The position numbers were made by a program, and so were the translations under genes. From positions 1 to 7,019 of the forward strand of contig JAAUTT010000226.1 of assembly GCA_012031335.1 (NCBI GenBank): a stretch of DNA of 7,019 bases. The letters are read 5' to 3'. This stretch comes from Bacteroidales bacterium (GTDB taxonomy: Bacteria; Bacteroidota; Bacteroidia; Bacteroidales; JAAUTT01). The notes under the pieces are model-generated. The model made no database searches and had not been told where the DNA came from. It saw only the letters and a program-made list of their open reading frames with translations. Shown in pieces: positions 6,236-7,019 of this stretch; the stretch's first letter is position 1; the number at the start of each line of letters is the position of its first letter.

Positions 6236-6894
6236 TCAGTTTCCTGAAATAATTTTACCGTCGGCCATGACTATTTTCCGGTCGGACATGTCGGCCAACG
6301 ATAAGTCGTGTGTTACAATAACAAATGTTTGCTTGAATTTATCCCGAAGCTCAAAAAATAAACGATGCAGTTCATGTTTATTCTGTGTATCGAGGTTACC
6401 CGAAGGTTCGTCGGCAAAAATTACCGAAGGGTTATTGATAAGAGCGCGGGCAACTGCCACGCGTTGCTGCTCACCTCCCGAAAGTTCTTCAGGTTTATGA
6501 TGTAATCTTTCTTTCAATCCAAGGAAATCCAAAAGTTCGGTAGCTTTCTCTTCGGCTTTTCTTTTGGGAATATTCTGAATAAAGGCAGGAATACAAACGT
6601 TTTCGAGCGCAGAAAATTCAGGTAAAAGATGGTGAAACTGAAATACAAATCCTATTGTTGGTTTCGAAACCTGGCGAGTTCTTTTTCACGAAGTTTGCTG
6701 ATTTCGACATTATTAAAAAATACATTTCCAGAAGAAGGTTTTCCCAATGTTCCCAAAATTTGCAGAAGCGTTGTTTTTCCAGCTCCACTGGCACCAACAA
6801 TGGAAATCACTTTGCTTTCCTCGATCTCCAGGTCAATACCTTTCAGTACCTGCAGGTTTCCATACCATTTCGTGATTTCAGAGGCTCTGATCAT
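6236..6894 (-). CDS. lolD: ABC transporter ATP-binding protein, LolD/MacB type (frameshifted)
   Basis: Cytoplasmic ATPase of the LolD/MacB family. LolD powers lipoprotein release from the inner membrane with LolC/LolE-type permeases; no permease gene is in this window. The first frame has the A-loop region [11 protein letters not shown], Walker A GASGAGKT (34-41) and ELARFRNQQ, then a TAG at 6652-6654. The other frame continues [20 protein letters not shown] (Q-loop Q86) through to the signature LSGGEQQR (138-145), Walker B VIFADEP (158-164), NLD D-loop and H-loop VTHD (H196). Adding one base near 6652-6657 (CAACAATAGG) restores NQQIGFVFQ and about 219 residues, normal for LolD. The break separates Walker A from the rest, so neither fragment could hydrolyse ATP alone. 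The ATG at 6894 overlaps the upstream stop as ATGA and has AAAGGAG about 13 nt upstream. The lolD symbol rests on family resemblance and the HHLLPEF segment; MacB-like exporters are the alternative. Confidence 0.88.
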
Positions 6895-7019
6895 AAATTA
6901 TGAACTACTCCTTTAGAGAACAGGATTTGAATCGTTAATGGTTTTATTAAAGTCCTGTTTAATTCCCTAATGTCCTGGGCCATTTCCGAACTGTTAACGG
7001 TTCCGGTAATATCGTTTTT
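6891..7019 (-). CDS. C-terminal end of an unrecognised protein (partial)
   Basis: Only one minus-strand frame stays open from the window edge. It gives 42 residues (beginning KNDITGTVNSSEMAQDIREL and ending SKGVVHNL) and a TGA at 6891-6893 that overlaps the ABC ATPase start as ATGA. The overlap and the stops in the other two frames support a real upstream gene in the same operon. The visible part is a polar, helix-prone segment followed by a short hydrophobic stretch (IQILFSKGVV). I recognise no family, and the N-terminus lies outside the window. Confidence 0.5.
   Translation of the reverse strand, partial: KNDITGTVNSSEMAQDIRELNRTLIKPLTIQILFSKGVVHNL

Noticed and set aside
5522..6500. Plus-strand ORFs at 5522-5710, 5575-5877 and 6051-6500
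   Set aside because: Antisense to TIGR02757 and the ABC ATPase; the longest (149 aa) is low in recognisable features and mirrors conserved coding sequence.
206..6894. Programmed ribosomal frameshifting as a common cause of the five breaks
   Set aside because: Five unrelated genes are affected, with both +1 and -1 corrections needed and no shared slippery heptamer or downstream structure; indel errors explain this better.
6618..6916. ORFs at 6618-6800 (minus) and 6629-6916, 6655-6903 (plus)
   Set aside because: Alternate frames over the Walker A half of the ABC ATPase.

Overview
The window looks like chromosomal DNA from a Bacteroidota bacterium, probably Bacteroidales or Marinilabiliales. 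The signs are AT-rich intergenic DNA, a type IX secretion (T9SS) C-terminal sorting domain, a TAnnTTTG-type promoter box, a TIGR02757/DUF2400 protein, and a tRNA1(Val) methyltransferase next to a LolD-like ATPase. Every recognisable gene lies on the minus strand, so transcription runs from high to low coordinates. I see no rRNA, tRNA, CRISPR array, insertion sequence, phage gene or defence system.

Layout in transcription order. (1) 7019-4647: the C-terminal end of an unrecognised protein, overlapping by ATGA a LolD/MacB-type ABC ATPase, then a TIGR02757 protein 5 nt further on, then a TrmN6/YfiC tRNA m6A methyltransferase. This looks like one housekeeping operon. (2) 4646-4187: a gap with one small plus-strand ORF and a strong minus-strand terminator. 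(3) 4186-3250: a secreted protein with a T9SS sorting tail. (4) 3087-2645: a small lipoprotein. (5) 2554-2054: an exported thioredoxin-like protein with its own promoter box. (6) 1893-206: a Tat-type aldo/keto reductase translationally coupled (ATGA) to a DUF2459/TIGR02117 membrane protein. (7) 205-1: no gene seen.

The dominant oddity is that five of the eight recognisable genes (DUF2459 protein, aldo/keto reductase, lipoprotein, T9SS cargo, ABC ATPase) are each interrupted by a single-nucleotide frameshift. In each case the reading frame continues on the other side with intact family motifs. Two of the indels sit in 7-8 nt homopolymers and the others in short A/T runs or a CAACAA repeat. No other decay is visible in these genes. 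The simplest explanation is uncorrected indel errors in the assembly; recent pseudogenisation or slippage-dependent expression are alternatives. I therefore annotate the full-length reconstructed genes and mark each break.

I do not see a convincing new multi-gene system. The most interesting biology is the TIGR02757 protein, whose C-terminal half resembles the catalytic-Asp region of HhH-GPD DNA glycosylases, and the DUF2459 protein, whose His and Cys motifs could be a permuted papain-like active site.
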